Source of the DNA: an uncultured Alistipes sp.
Lineage (GTDB): Bacteria; Bacteroidota; Bacteroidia; Bacteroidales; Rikenellaceae
Assembly: GCA_900769745.1 (NCBI GenBank)
Contig: CAAGHX010000076.1
Location: 1 to 17,676, forward strand
DNA length: 17,676 bases
Reading direction: 5' to 3'
This document shows, piece by piece, positions 6,813 to 16,056 of this stretch (position 1 is the stretch's first letter; each line of letters starts with the position of its first letter). Below the pieces are notes generated by a model that was not told where the DNA came from, searched no databases, and saw nothing but the letters and a program-made list of their open reading frames with translations. The position numbers and the translations under genes are program-made.

Positions 6813-6852
6813 CAATTGCAGTCGGCCGCATTGCTTGCGGTCGGCTGAATTG
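6813..6852 (+). terminator. hairpin after the frameshifted lipoprotein gene
   Basis: CAGTCGGCCGCA (6819-6830), a TTGCT loop, and TGCGGTCGGCTG (6836-6847) pair over 12 bp with two G-U pairs, extended by AATT outside after one bulge. It is the only GC-rich stretch in its neighbourhood and begins 15 bp after the restored stop codon at 6797. No T-run follows, so it is a weak or factor-helped terminator, or a 3' stabilising hairpin. Confidence 0.55.
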
Positions 6853-6864
6853 TGTTATGAAAAA

Positions 6865-6896
6865 TTTGGATAATAACTTCTAAAAGATTAACTTTG
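6865..6896 (+). promoter_or_regulatory. promoter of the RND efflux operon
   Basis: TTTG at 6865-6868, a 20-nt spacer, and TAACTTTG at 6889-6896 together match the full Bacteroidetes vegetative promoter consensus. Transcription should begin near 6903, giving a 5' leader of about 25 nt before the ATG at 6928. No regulator gene or operator palindrome is seen next to it. Confidence 0.75.
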
Positions 6897-6927
6897 TATA
6901 TTATAAAACAAGAAACTATTACACTTT

Positions 6928-8448
6928 ATGCTACGAACTCTTAAAATTGCCTTGCTTGCAGCTTTGATAGTGATGTCTTCAGCTTCGGCGCAGGGGCAGA
7001 CGGCTCAGTCGCAAGCTCTCGGTGCAGGCCCAAGCGTCAGGCTCACGCTCAACGAGGTTATTGCTCAGGCACAGAGCCAATCCATATCGGCCCTTACGGC
7101 CAAATATACCTTTTTGTCATCGTATTGGCAGTTTCGTTCGTTCAAGGCGAGCCGCCTGCCGTCGCTCAACCTTACGGGCGATTTGATGAATTTTGACCGT
7201 TCGCTGCGCCTGTTGCAGGACTACAATACGGGTGATTTGCGCTATATGGAGAACTTCAACCTGCAAAACTCTGTGGGCCTGTCGATTCGCCAGAATGTGG
7301 CATTTACGGGAGGTACGCTCAGCGTCTATTCGTCGCTCAACCGCATTGACCAATTTGGCACGACCGATACAAAATCCTACTACTCGCAGCCCATCACCTT
7401 GTCCTACACCCAGCCACTGTTGGCCTACAACTCTTTCAAGTGGGAGAAGAAGACGGCACCCAAAGAGTTTGAGTTGGCCAAACGCCGATACATCGAGTCG
7501 ATGGAGCGTATCACGCAGAGTGCTGTGGCCTACTACTTCAATTTGGTGCTGAGCCGCACCCGCTACGATATAGCGGTCAAGAACTACGACAATACCAAGT
7601 CGCTCCACGCCATAGCCAAGCAGCGTATGGAGCTGGGCACAATCACCAAAGATGAGCTGTTGCAACTGGAGCTCAGAATGCTTAACGACAGCCTCTCGAT
7701 TAACAACAACGCCTTGAGCGTGAGGGAGAATCAGATGCGCCTCAATTCGTTCCTGCGCCTAAAAGAGAATGCGCAGGTAATCACCGTTTTGGACGACAAG
7801 ATTCCTGTGGTTGAAGTCGATTACGAGCAGGTTTTGGCCAAAGCCCTTGCCAATTCGTCGTTTGAGTTGAGCAATGAGATTGAAATTCTCAATGCCGAGG
7901 CCGACATCGCCCGTGCTAAGGCTAACCGAGGAGCATCGGCATCGCTCAACGCCCGTTTCGGATTGTCGCAGTCGGGAGATGATTTCAAGGGAGCATACTC
8001 TAATCTGCTCGACCAAGAGGTTGTAGGCTTGTCGTTCTCGATTCCTATCTTCGACTGGGGAATGGGTAAGGGGCGTGTGCAGATGGCCAAAGCGCGTGCC
8101 GAGATGACCCGCTCGCAGATTGAGCAGGAGGAGGTTGACTATCGTCACGAACTCTACACCCTTATCGAGCGATTCTCGAATCAGCGTCAGCAGTGTGCTG
8201 TGGCACGCCGTGCAAAGGAGATTGCTGACGACCGCTACCAAATTGCGATGGAGAATTTCCGTCAGGGCAAAATCTCAGTTACCGAGATGAACACCGCACA
8301 GAGCGAGAAGGACTCGGCCAATCAGAGCTATGTTTCGGAGATGGCGGCCTATTGGCAAGCCTACTACGAGCTTCGCGGCAAGGCTCTCTACGACTTTATC
8401 ACAGGCACCGACATTGTGGCAGAGTTTGACAAGATAATTGAGCAGTAA
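6928..8448 (+). CDS. TolC-family outer membrane efflux protein
   Basis: A 506-aa outer membrane channel of a tripartite efflux pump. A signal peptide covers about the first 23 residues (LKIALLAALIVMSSASAQG). The mature part is the usual two-fold repeat of long helices with beta-strand segments: RLTLNEVIAQAQSQS at the start of the first half, barrel strands near residues 60-165 (for example GLSIRQNVAFTGGTLSVY), a long helix about 165-240, and the same pattern again with GLSFSIPIFDWG and a long coiled helix about 385-470. Length and layout are normal for the OEP family. It is the first gene of the operon, 26 bp before the adaptor gene. Codon use is rich in TCG, GAG and GCC and unlike the AT-rich genes before it. 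Substrate cannot be told. Confidence 0.9.
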   Translation: MLRTLKIALLAALIVMSSASAQGQTAQSQALGAGPSVRLTLNEVIAQAQSQSISALTAKYTFLSSYWQFRSFKASRLPSLNLTGDLMNFDRSLRLLQDYNTGDLRYMENFNLQNSVGLSIRQNVAFTGGTLSVYSSLNRIDQFGTTDTKSYYSQPITLSYTQPLLAYNSFKWEKKTAPKEFELAKRRYIESMERITQSAVAYYFNLVLSRTRYDIAVKNYDNTKSLHAIAKQRMELGTITKDELLQLELRMLNDSLSINNNALSVRENQMRLNSFLRLKENAQVITVLDDKIPVVEVDYEQVLAKALANSSFELSNEIEILNAEADIARAKANRGASASLNARFGLSQSGDDFKGAYSNLLDQEVVGLSFSIPIFDWGMGKGRVQMAKARAEMTRSQIEQEEVDYRHELYTLIERFSNQRQQCAVARRAKEIADDRYQIAMENFRQGKISVTEMNTAQSEKDSANQSYVSEMAAYWQAYYELRGKALYDFITGTDIVAEFDKIIEQ

Positions 8449-8474
8449 ACAATAATCCACTAATACAATTCAAA

Positions 8475-9563
8475 ATGAAGAATTATCTCTACACAGCAAT
8501 AGCCACTGCGGCAGTGGTGGCAACATTGATGGCTACGGGCTGTAAGAATACTACCAAAGAAGAGGAGCCGAAGGCCGATAACCGTATGGCCCACCGCATC
8601 GAGCATAATGAGGTTACGGTCGATACTCTGCGTCGCCAAACCTTTATGCGTGAGTTGGTGAGCAATGGCCGTTTGGAGGCCTCGAAGCGTAGCGAACTTG
8701 CCTTTGAGGTGAGCGGTGTGCTGCTCGATGTGAAGGCAGTCAACGGCTCGCGTGTTCAGCGAGGAGGAGCAATCGCTGTGGTCGATACTACGGAGTATGC
8801 TTTGGCATTGGAGCGAGCAGTGATGAATGTTGAGAAGTCACGTTTGGCCTTCCTCGATGAGCTGGTTAAGCTCGGCCACCCGTTGGGCGATACAATCAAT
8901 CCCCCGAAAGATGTGGTGCGTATGGCTCGTATCCGTTCGGGCTATGCCGATGCTATGGCGTCGCTCTCGACTGCTCTTCGCAACTATAACAACTGCACCC
9001 TTCGCGCTCCGTTTGCAGGCAAGGTGGCCGATATAAAGCAGCAGCAGTATGAGCGTGCGAGTGGTGTGTTCTGCACACTTTTGGACGATAGCCGACTGAG
9101 TGTACGCTTTACGGTTTTGGAGTCGGAGTATGGATTCTTGTCGGTAGGTCAGGAGGTTTCGGTTAGCCCTTATGCTGACCTGCGCAAAGAGATAAAAGGC
9201 AAGATTACTGCCATTAACCCCACAATCGATGCTCACGGTCAGGTGCAGGTCGATGCAACGATTCTGAACGATGGCTCGCTCACCGATGGAATGAATGTGA
9301 AGGTATTTGTCCGCAAGGCAGTACCCGATCAGGTTGTAGTGCCAAAGAGTGCCGTTGTGATTCGCGATAATTTGGAGGTGTTGTTCCGCTACGAGAATGG
9401 CAAGGCTCGCTGGACCTATGTTCACACTTCGCTCACCAATAGCAAGGAGTATGTCGTGGAGGCTAACAAGGAGCGTGGTGCCGAGCTCAGTGTGGGCGAT
9501 ATTATCATCACATCGGGCAACTTGAATTTGGCCGATGGCTCGGAGGTAAACATCATTAAGTAA
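8475..9563 (+). CDS. RND periplasmic adaptor (membrane-fusion) lipoprotein
   Basis: A 362-aa adaptor that joins the inner-membrane RND permease to the TolC-like channel. It begins with a lipoprotein signal (lipobox MATGC, C23), as in AcrA. The first half of the lipoyl/barrel-sandwich domain is ELAFEVSGVLLDVKAVNGSR with the run to VDTTEYALAL (about 75-118). A short helical hairpin follows, then the second half LRAPFAGKVADIKQQQYERA (about 176-195). Beta-barrel strands such as LSVRFTVLESEYGFLSVGQ and the membrane-proximal domain (VVVPKSAVVIRDNLEVLF to the end) complete the family order. The coiled hairpin is short compared with AcrA (about 35 residues per arm or less). It is 26 bp after the channel gene and 20 bp before the first permease. 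Confidence 0.9.
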   Translation: MKNYLYTAIATAAVVATLMATGCKNTTKEEEPKADNRMAHRIEHNEVTVDTLRRQTFMRELVSNGRLEASKRSELAFEVSGVLLDVKAVNGSRVQRGGAIAVVDTTEYALALERAVMNVEKSRLAFLDELVKLGHPLGDTINPPKDVVRMARIRSGYADAMASLSTALRNYNNCTLRAPFAGKVADIKQQQYERASGVFCTLLDDSRLSVRFTVLESEYGFLSVGQEVSVSPYADLRKEIKGKITAINPTIDAHGQVQVDATILNDGSLTDGMNVKVFVRKAVPDQVVVPKSAVVIRDNLEVLFRYENGKARWTYVHTSLTNSKEYVVEANKERGAELSVGDIIITSGNLNLADGSEVNIIK

Positions 9564-9583
9564 TCCTAACTAAAACCTCCGCT

Positions 9584-12500
9584 ATGTTACGCAGACTTTT
9601 AGATAGGCCCATAGCAGTCACTATGGTCAGCATCGTGCTTTTGATATTGGGAGTTGTGAGTATCAAGCGACTTCCCGTATCGCTCACGCCCGATGTTGAT
9701 GCCCCATATATCACAGTCCAGATTCCCGCTTCGGGTTTGTCGGCTCGCCAACTAAACGAGACTATTCTCACTCCACTGCGCCAGCAGCTTATTCAGGTGT
9801 CGCACTTGAAGGATATTCGTAGCGAAGCTCGTGAAGGCTCAGGTACGATATACCTTACATTCGAGCAGGGCAGCAATCTGGATTACCTTTTTATCGAGGT
9901 GAACGAAAAGATTGACCGCTCGATAGGCTCTCTGCCACGCGATTTGGAGCGTCCAAAGGTTATTAAGGCGAGTGCAACGGATATCCCTGCATTCTATATC
10001 AATATGACCCTCGCCAAAGAGAGCGAGGTGCTATCGCAAGACCCACTACACCCCGTATCAGACGAGTTCTCACAGTTGAGTCGTTTTGCCACGCAGGTAA
10101 TCACCAAACGCATCGAGCAGCTTGAAGAGGTGGCGATGGTCGATGTGAGTGGTACGGTCTCTCGTGAGATACTAGTTATCCCCGACCAAGCGAAATTGCA
10201 GCAGGCGGGAATCCAAATCTCGGCTGTGGAGTCGGCCTTGCGAAATATAGATGTATCGCTCGGCAACCTCACGATTCGTGATGGCGAGTATCAGTATAAT
10301 GTGAAGTTCAACACCATTACGGGCGAGAAACGCGAGATTGAGGAGTTGTATCTTAAAATTAATGGTCGTCTGTTCCAACTTTGCGATTTGGCCGAGGTCG
10401 TGGAGCACCCTCGTAAGCGTCAGGGTATGGTTGCAGCAGATGGAAGAGATGCCATCACTTTGGCCGTTGTAAAGCAATCCGATGCCCGTATGTCTGATTT
10501 GAAGAGGGCGTTGGAGCATCAGATGAAGCAGTTTCACAAGGATTATCCCAATATCGAGTTTCGCATAACACGCGATCAGACCGAGCTTTTGGACTACTCG
10601 ATTAATAATCTTATCGAAAATATCTTGGCAGGTGTGGTGCTGGCTTGTATCATCATTCTGCTCTTTATGCGTGATTTGCGCTCACCGCTACTCGTGAATC
10701 TTACGATTCCCGTAACGCTAATCGTGTCGCTTTTGGTCTTCTATATGATGGGCATCTCGATTAACATCATATCGCTCTCGGGATTGGTGTTGGGTGTTGG
10801 TATGATGGTCGATAACTCGATTATCGTGGTTGATAATATCACAGCACGTTGGCAACGAGGAGAACTTCTCTCAGATGCCGTCGTGCGAGGCACAAAGGAG
10901 GTTGTCGCTCCGATGCTTTCGTCGGTGCTTACCACTTGTTCGGTATTTATCCCGCTGATTTTTGTGAGCGGTATGGCGGGTGCATTGTTCTACGATCAGG
11001 CTATGGCCGTTACAATCACTCTTTTGGTGTCGTATGGTGTTGCAGTGATGCTGTTGCCCGTATATTATCATTGGATTTACCGTAGCCAACCCTCGTTTAG
11101 GCCCACTCCGTGGTTGGAGCGTTTCTCGTTTGATGGTTTAGAGAATGGATATGAGAAGCTATTGAAGTGGCTGTTCCGCCGCCGAGCTATCGTGTGGACA
11201 ATCTATGCGGTGTGCATTGTGGGATTGGTGGGCCTGTTCTTTGTGGTGGAGAAGGAGCGACTGCCCAAGATGACTTATAGCGATACGCTTGTGAGCGTGG
11301 ATTGGAACGATAGAATCTCGGCCGATGAGAACTCTCGCCGTACGCGCGAGATGGTCTCGTCGCTCGGCGATAAGGTAGAGCAATCTACGGTGATGGCTGG
11401 TATCCAGCAATTTGTACTCTCGCACACACCCGAAACAGGTATTTCGGAGGCAACCATATATCTGAAATTCTACGAGTCCGACCAGCTAGCCCCCTCAAAG
11501 AGGGAGATTGAAGATTACATACATAAAAATTATCCATCGGCGCGAGTGTCGTTCTCCTCGTCGGGTAATATCTTCGATATGATTTTTGCCGATAAGGAGG
11601 CTATGCTTACAGCTCGTCTGCGCTCAACAACAGGCCGAGCTGCCGACCCCGAAAAGTTGCAGTCGCTTATTCTTCGTATTCGCGAGGCCCTGCCTGAATT
11701 GGAGATTGAGAGTGTGGCTATGCAGGAGGATATTTTGTATGTCGCGAAGCCCGAACTTATGGCATTGTATGGTGTGTCGTATGGCTCGCTGCTATCGACT
11801 CTGAAAAATGCGCTGAATGAGAATGTACTATTTACAATCAGTAGCGGCGATGAGTCGTTACCTGTTGTGGTGGGCGATAATATCCCCGACTTGGAGCATC
11901 TGTTAAGCAATACATTTGTGAGGGCATCGGGTACGGAGCTTCCTGTAAGCCAATTTATGCAGCAGACTCGCACCCGCGACTTGAAGAGCATCGTGGCAGG
12001 AGCCGAGGGTGATTACTATCCTCTAAATCTAAGCCCCGCCTCGCGAGATGTACAGTCGGTGATGCGTCGAATCAAGGAGGTTGTGGCCGAGGACGACGGT
12101 TTTGATGTATCGTTTAGCGGTAGCTACTTCTCTAACCGCGATATGGTGATGGAGCTTGTGGGTGTGCTTGTGGTGGCACTGCTTCTACTGTTCTTTATCT
12201 TGGCGGCACAGTTTGAGTCGATGATTCAGCCGTGGATTATCCTCTCGGAGATTGTGATTGACCTCTTCTTCTCGATACTTGTGTTGTGGGTATTTGGTCA
12301 GACTCTCAATATTATGTCGATGATTGGACTTATCGTTGTGTGCGGTATTGTGATTAACGACTCAATCCTGAAAATTGACACCATCAATACCTTGCGTCGT
12401 GGCGGTATGGAGCTAAAACGCTCTATTATGACTGCAGGTCGTCGCCGTTTGAAGGCTATTATTATGACCTCGCTCACTACGATTTTGGCCGTAGTGCCGT

Positions 12501-12640
12501 TCTTGGCTCGTGGAGATATGGGTTCTGATTTGCAGTACCCGATGTCGCTGGTAATTATTGGTGGAATGGTAGTGGGTACACTTATCAGTGTGCTGTTTAT
12601 TCCTTTGGCATATTACGAGATTTATAAACCCCGCCGATGA
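9584..12640 (+). CDS. RND efflux permease, first of two
   Basis: A 1018-aa inner-membrane pump of the HAE/AcrB family. It has the duplicated layout: TM1 at about 9-28, a large periplasmic loop (PASGLSARQLNETILTPLRQQL), TM2-6 from about 340, the second loop, and TM8-12 from about 860. The TM4 relay is GMMVDNSIIVVDN: D410 is present but the AcrB D408 place holds N411; D417 is one turn further on. In TM10 the AcrB Lys940 region reads CGIVINDSILKID, with N925-D926 and no Lys at that place; K930 lies further down the helix. This DN/ND type is common in Bacteroidetes pumps as far as I know. Its stop overlaps the start of the second permease by 4 nt (ATGA), so the two are translationally coupled. 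Confidence 0.92.
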   Translation: MLRRLLDRPIAVTMVSIVLLILGVVSIKRLPVSLTPDVDAPYITVQIPASGLSARQLNETILTPLRQQLIQVSHLKDIRSEAREGSGTIYLTFEQGSNLDYLFIEVNEKIDRSIGSLPRDLERPKVIKASATDIPAFYINMTLAKESEVLSQDPLHPVSDEFSQLSRFATQVITKRIEQLEEVAMVDVSGTVSREILVIPDQAKLQQAGIQISAVESALRNIDVSLGNLTIRDGEYQYNVKFNTITGEKREIEELYLKINGRLFQLCDLAEVVEHPRKRQGMVAADGRDAITLAVVKQSDARMSDLKRALEHQMKQFHKDYPNIEFRITRDQTELLDYSINNLIENILAGVVLACIIILLFMRDLRSPLLVNLTIPVTLIVSLLVFYMMGISINIISLSGLVLGVGMMVDNSIIVVDNITARWQRGELLSDAVVRGTKEVVAPMLSSVLTTCSVFIPLIFVSGMAGALFYDQAMAVTITLLVSYGVAVMLLPVYYHWIYRSQPSFRPTPWLERFSFDGLENGYEKLLKWLFRRRAIVWTIYAVCIVGLVGLFFVVEKERLPKMTYSDTLVSVDWNDRISADENSRRTREMVSSLGDKVEQSTVMAGIQQFVLSHTPETGISEATIYLKFYESDQLAPSKREIEDYIHKNYPSARVSFSSSGNIFDMIFADKEAMLTARLRSTTGRAADPEKLQSLILRIREALPELEIESVAMQEDILYVAKPELMALYGVSYGSLLSTLKNALNENVLFTISSGDESLPVVVGDNIPDLEHLLSNTFVRASGTELPVSQFMQQTRTRDLKSIVAGAEGDYYPLNLSPASRDVQSVMRRIKEVVAEDDGFDVSFSGSYFSNRDMVMELVGVLVVALLLLFFILAAQFESMIQPWIILSEIVIDLFFSILVLWVFGQTLNIMSMIGLIVVCGIVINDSILKIDTINTLRRGGMELKRSIMTAGRRRLKAIIMTSLTTILAVVPFLARGDMGSDLQYPMSLVIIGGMVVGTLISVLFIPLAYYEIYKPRR

Positions 12641-15600
12641 TGACTCCAAAGGAACATAAGTCGAGAAGGGGCATACCTGCCTTTTCTGTATTGCTTATTA
12701 TGGCCGCATTGTCGGTCATAGGCATAGCTCTATTGCCCAGACTCAACATTCAATACTCGCCCTCGAAGGTTGAGCATAAGATAAGCGTCAGCTTCTCGTG
12801 GCCCGGAACTGCTACCCGCGTAGTAGAGATGGACGCCACTTCGCGTTTGGAGGGGGCATTATCGACTGTGAAGGGTTGCCAAAACGTATCATCTCGTTCT
12901 CGGCGTGGAAGTGGTAGCGTGACGCTCAACTTCTCGAAGGAGACCGATATGGCTGCTGCTCGTTTCGAGGTGGCCTCAATCATTCGTAACATATATGCAA
13001 AACTACCCGAGGGAGTATCCTATCCTTCGGTATCGCTCAATGCAAGTGGTGGTCGTGACCGTAGTTCGCTCACATATATAATCAAGGCTGGTATTCCTGC
13101 CGAGCAGATTTACGACTTTGTGACGGAGAACGTATCGACCCCGATTTCACGCATCGAGGGGGTGGATAAGGTCAATATTTCGGGCGTTACCCCCTTCGAG
13201 TGGCTCATTACGTTCGACCCCGAAGCTCTGGAGGCAGTAGGCCTTACGGCAGACGACCTTAGTTCAGCATTCTCGGCCTACTTTCGCAACGATATTGTGG
13301 GTCTTACCTCGGCGAAGGATAGCGAGGGCGTGGAGCGTAGCATCGTGCTGAAACTCCGCAATGTCGGGTCGCTTGATTTCGACAATATCCCTATTGTCAA
13401 GCGTAACGATAGGCTCTACTATTTCCGCGACTTTGCCCGTGCGCAGTGGCGCGAGTCGTTGCCAACGAGTTATCGCCGAATCAACGGCCTTAATACGGTG
13501 AATCTCTCGATTACATTCGAGAGCCATACCAATATGCTCCGCGTAACGGAGCAGGTGCGTGAGCGAATGGAGGAGCTTATCGCCACATTCCCTGCCGAGA
13601 TTTCGGCAGAGCTCTCGTATGACTCGTCGGAGTATATCCGCACCGAGTTGGACAAGATATATATGCGTACGCTGATGTGCGTGGCGATTCTGTTGCTGTT
13701 TGTGCTGCTTGTAAGCCGCGATGTGAGGTATCTGCTGATGATTAGCCTCACGCTTGCGGTGAATATATTGATTGCCGTTGTCTTTTATGTTGTGTTCGAT
13801 GTGGGAGTGCATATCTACTCGCTGGCGGGTATCACCGTATCGCTCGGAATCATAATCGATACGGCAATCATTATGGTTGACCATTATAGCTACTACCGCA
13901 ATCGCCGAGTCTTTCTCTCGATTTTGGGAGCGTTGCTCACCACCATCGGTGCGTTGGGTGTGATATGGCTCCTGCCCGAATCGCAGCGAGAGAATTTGAT
14001 GGATTTTGCGGTGGTGATTGTGATAAATCTGGTGGTGTCGCTCATCGTGGCCCTGCTCTTTGTACCTGCCCTGCTCGACAAGGTGCCACTCAAGAGAAGT
14101 ATGACCACCTCGACAATCAAGGCCCGCCGTAGGATTTCGCGTATTACCAATCTCTATGGTCGTTTTATCCTCTGGGGCAGGGCGCATCGCTGGGTATTCC
14201 TTGTGCTGCTCATTTGGGGCTTTGGCGTGCCTACATTCCTACTTCCAAATAAGATAGAGAAGAAAAAGGGGCAGGAGGAGCTGCCATTCTACTCGGAGTG
14301 GTACAACAAGGTGATGGAGAGCAAATTTATCTCAGAGAATCGCGCCACGATAGATATGATTTTCGGCACATCGCTCAACCTCTTTAATAAGGAGATTGGC
14401 AAGTATAATTACTATCGCGAGCCAGCTCGCCCTGAGCTTTCGATAAGTGCAGGTATGCCCGAAGGTTGCACCGTGCAGCAGCTCAACGAGGTGGTGCGTC
14501 ATATGGAGAACTATCTGAGCCAATACGACCAGATTGAGACCTTCGAGACCAATGTGTCGTCGTATAGCAGTGCCAGCATCAGCGTCTCGTTCAAGCCTGA
14601 GTGGGAGCATACAGCCTTCCCCGTACAGCTCAAGCAGGAGGTTATCTCGGCGGCCTCGAACTTCGGAGGTGCGACGTGGCGAGTGTCGGGTGTCGATGAC
14701 AACTACTTCAACAATAATGTGACGGGTGGCTCGATGTCGAACATCATCAAGTTGCGTGGCTATAACTTCGACCAGCTCTCGCTCTATGCCGAGCAGTTGA
14801 TGGACTCGCTCCGTTCGAACCGTCGCGTCTCGCAGGTAGAGTTGATGGACGGTAATTCGTGGTCGCTGCCAAATACCGAGTTCCATATTCGCTACAACAA
14901 GGAGCAGATTGCAAGTGGCGGCTTGGATATTTACGACTACTACAACACCCTCCATACTATGCTCTACAACCAGTCGCTTGCGAGTGTCTATTCGGGCAAT
15001 GAGCGTCAGCGAGTGGTGATGCAGTCGGAGGGTCGTGACCGCTACGATAGATGGTATTTGGAGAATGCACAGGTTGAGATTGATTCTATGCAGATGAAGC
15101 TCTCGACCGTCGGCTCAATCGACAAGCGTCGCTCCGACATTACCATCAATCGCTCGAAACAATCCTACGAGATGCAGGTGGGCTTCAACTTCGTGGGCTC
15201 GTATGAGTTGTGCAACCGATTAATCGAAAAGACCATCAAGACCTTCAACGAGGAGATTATGCCACTTGGTTTCACGACCTTGAAGTCGAGTTACTCCTAC
15301 GGCTCCGACGAGAAGAAGACTCAAATAAAACTCATACTGCTGGTGATTGCCATTATCTACGCAATGTGCGCCATTATATTTGAGTCGCTGCGCAGCCCGC
15401 TGGTGATTATTATGATGATTCCGGTCTCGTTTATTGGTGTGTTCCTGATGTTTGGCCTCTCGGGATTCCGTTTTGACCAGGGTGGCTTCGCGGCCTTTGT
15501 GCTGTTGTGCGGTATCGTGGTCAATGCGGGAATATACCTTATCACCGAGTCGATGGAGTGTGCTCTCACCTCGCACAAGAAGGGTCTCAGGCTCTACCTT

Positions 15601-15807
15601 ATGGCCTATAACCACAAGATTGTGCCTATCTCGCTCACCATCATATCAACCATCTTGGGCCTTGTGCCTTTCCTCTACGATGGCCCGCAGGAGGTCTTCT
15701 GGTTTGCCTTTGCGGTGGCAGCTATTAGCGGTACAGCCTTCTCGGTGGTGGCCCTGCTGGTCTATCTGCCTATCTTCCTTCCGCTCGGCAAATGGCAAAA
15801 TAAGTAA
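12637..15807 (+). CDS. RND efflux permease, second of two (divergent)
   Basis: A 1056-aa RND-family membrane protein with the same overall order as the gene before it: TM1 at about 15-33, porter-domain loop (VSFSWPGTATRVVEMDATSRLEG is split here as SWPGTA..RVVEMDAT), TM2-6 from about 345, a second loop, and TM8-12 from about 890. It is clearly diverged. The TM4 relay reads GIIIDTAIIMVDH, with D408 followed by T409, and D415 a turn later. TM10 reads CGIVVNAGIYLITE with N963-A964, so neither a second Asp nor a Lys is present. The loop after TM7 holds many Asn/Tyr residues (YNKVMESK, YNYYREPA). It starts at ATG 12637 or the adjacent ATG 12640. Tandem permeases in one operon recall MdtB-MdtC, where the two form one mixed trimer; whether that holds here is an inference. 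Confidence 0.88.
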   Translation: MMTPKEHKSRRGIPAFSVLLIMAALSVIGIALLPRLNIQYSPSKVEHKISVSFSWPGTATRVVEMDATSRLEGALSTVKGCQNVSSRSRRGSGSVTLNFSKETDMAAARFEVASIIRNIYAKLPEGVSYPSVSLNASGGRDRSSLTYIIKAGIPAEQIYDFVTENVSTPISRIEGVDKVNISGVTPFEWLITFDPEALEAVGLTADDLSSAFSAYFRNDIVGLTSAKDSEGVERSIVLKLRNVGSLDFDNIPIVKRNDRLYYFRDFARAQWRESLPTSYRRINGLNTVNLSITFESHTNMLRVTEQVRERMEELIATFPAEISAELSYDSSEYIRTELDKIYMRTLMCVAILLLFVLLVSRDVRYLLMISLTLAVNILIAVVFYVVFDVGVHIYSLAGITVSLGIIIDTAIIMVDHYSYYRNRRVFLSILGALLTTIGALGVIWLLPESQRENLMDFAVVIVINLVVSLIVALLFVPALLDKVPLKRSMTTSTIKARRRISRITNLYGRFILWGRAHRWVFLVLLIWGFGVPTFLLPNKIEKKKGQEELPFYSEWYNKVMESKFISENRATIDMIFGTSLNLFNKEIGKYNYYREPARPELSISAGMPEGCTVQQLNEVVRHMENYLSQYDQIETFETNVSSYSSASISVSFKPEWEHTAFPVQLKQEVISAASNFGGATWRVSGVDDNYFNNNVTGGSMSNIIKLRGYNFDQLSLYAEQLMDSLRSNRRVSQVELMDGNSWSLPNTEFHIRYNKEQIASGGLDIYDYYNTLHTMLYNQSLASVYSGNERQRVVMQSEGRDRYDRWYLENAQVEIDSMQMKLSTVGSIDKRRSDITINRSKQSYEMQVGFNFVGSYELCNRLIEKTIKTFNEEIMPLGFTTLKSSYSYGSDEKKTQIKLILLVIAIIYAMCAIIFESLRSPLVIIMMIPVSFIGVFLMFGLSGFRFDQGGFAAFVLLCGIVVNAGIYLITESMECALTSHKKGLRLYLMAYNHKIVPISLTIISTILGLVPFLYDGPQEVFWFAFAVAAISGTAFSVVALLVYLPIFLPLGKWQNK

Positions 15808-15909
15808 GAACTATGTTCAGATAATTGTAAAAAACGTTTTTAACCTTTTGAATGAAATGAATATACAATCCCTTAGGAAAATTTATTAGTAACTGCAGAG
15901 TCCTTTTAT

Positions 15910-15917
15910 TAACTTTG
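15910..15917 (+). promoter_or_regulatory. possible -7 element upstream of the DUF2589 genes
   Basis: TAACTTTG fits TAnnTTTG and lies about 140 bp before the first DUF2589 gene. No TTTG is found at the right spacing upstream (TTTA at 15882-15885 is 24 nt away), so the call is weak. Confidence 0.35.
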
Positions 15918-15949
15918 GTTGAAATTGTGCAAGTGTTAATAGGGTTAAA

Positions 15950-15976
15950 TAAGGTACGACTGCTAACCTTACTTTG
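15950..15976 (+). promoter_or_regulatory. inverted repeat overlapping a possible -7 element
   Basis: TAAGGT (15950-15955) and ACCTTA (15966-15971) form a perfect 6-bp inverted repeat with a 10-nt spacer. Its right arm overlaps TTACTTTG (15969-15976), one base off the -7 consensus. The position is about 80 nt before the start of the DUF2589 gene at 16057, which suits a repressor site or a 5' hairpin. The rest of the 249-bp gap (15808-16056) shows nothing I can name; AAAAACGTTTTT just after the permease gene is a poor terminator. Confidence 0.35.
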
Positions 15977-16056
15977 CAATGATAGCTAGTAAAAATATAT
16001 CATTTTTATCACTCGGGATCCTAGTATAGGTACAGTAATAGTAAAATTTCATACAT

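Noticed and set aside
13264..14187. 307-codon antisense open frame inside the second RND permease
   Set aside because: It is His/Arg/Gln-rich, has no domain features, and is the expected by-product of the TCG/GAG-rich codon use of the sense gene. The same applies to the antisense frames at 7117-7665, 8838-9425 and 14332-14955.
15826..15842. AAAAACGTTTTT as a terminator of the RND operon
   Set aside because: The stem is only A-T pairs around a CG centre with no room for a stable loop, so it is not convincing.
15452..15889. 145-codon sense-strand open frame over the end of the second RND permease
   Set aside because: Most of it is a frame-shifted reading of the conserved TM10-12 region; it is Ser/Arg-rich and not protein-like.
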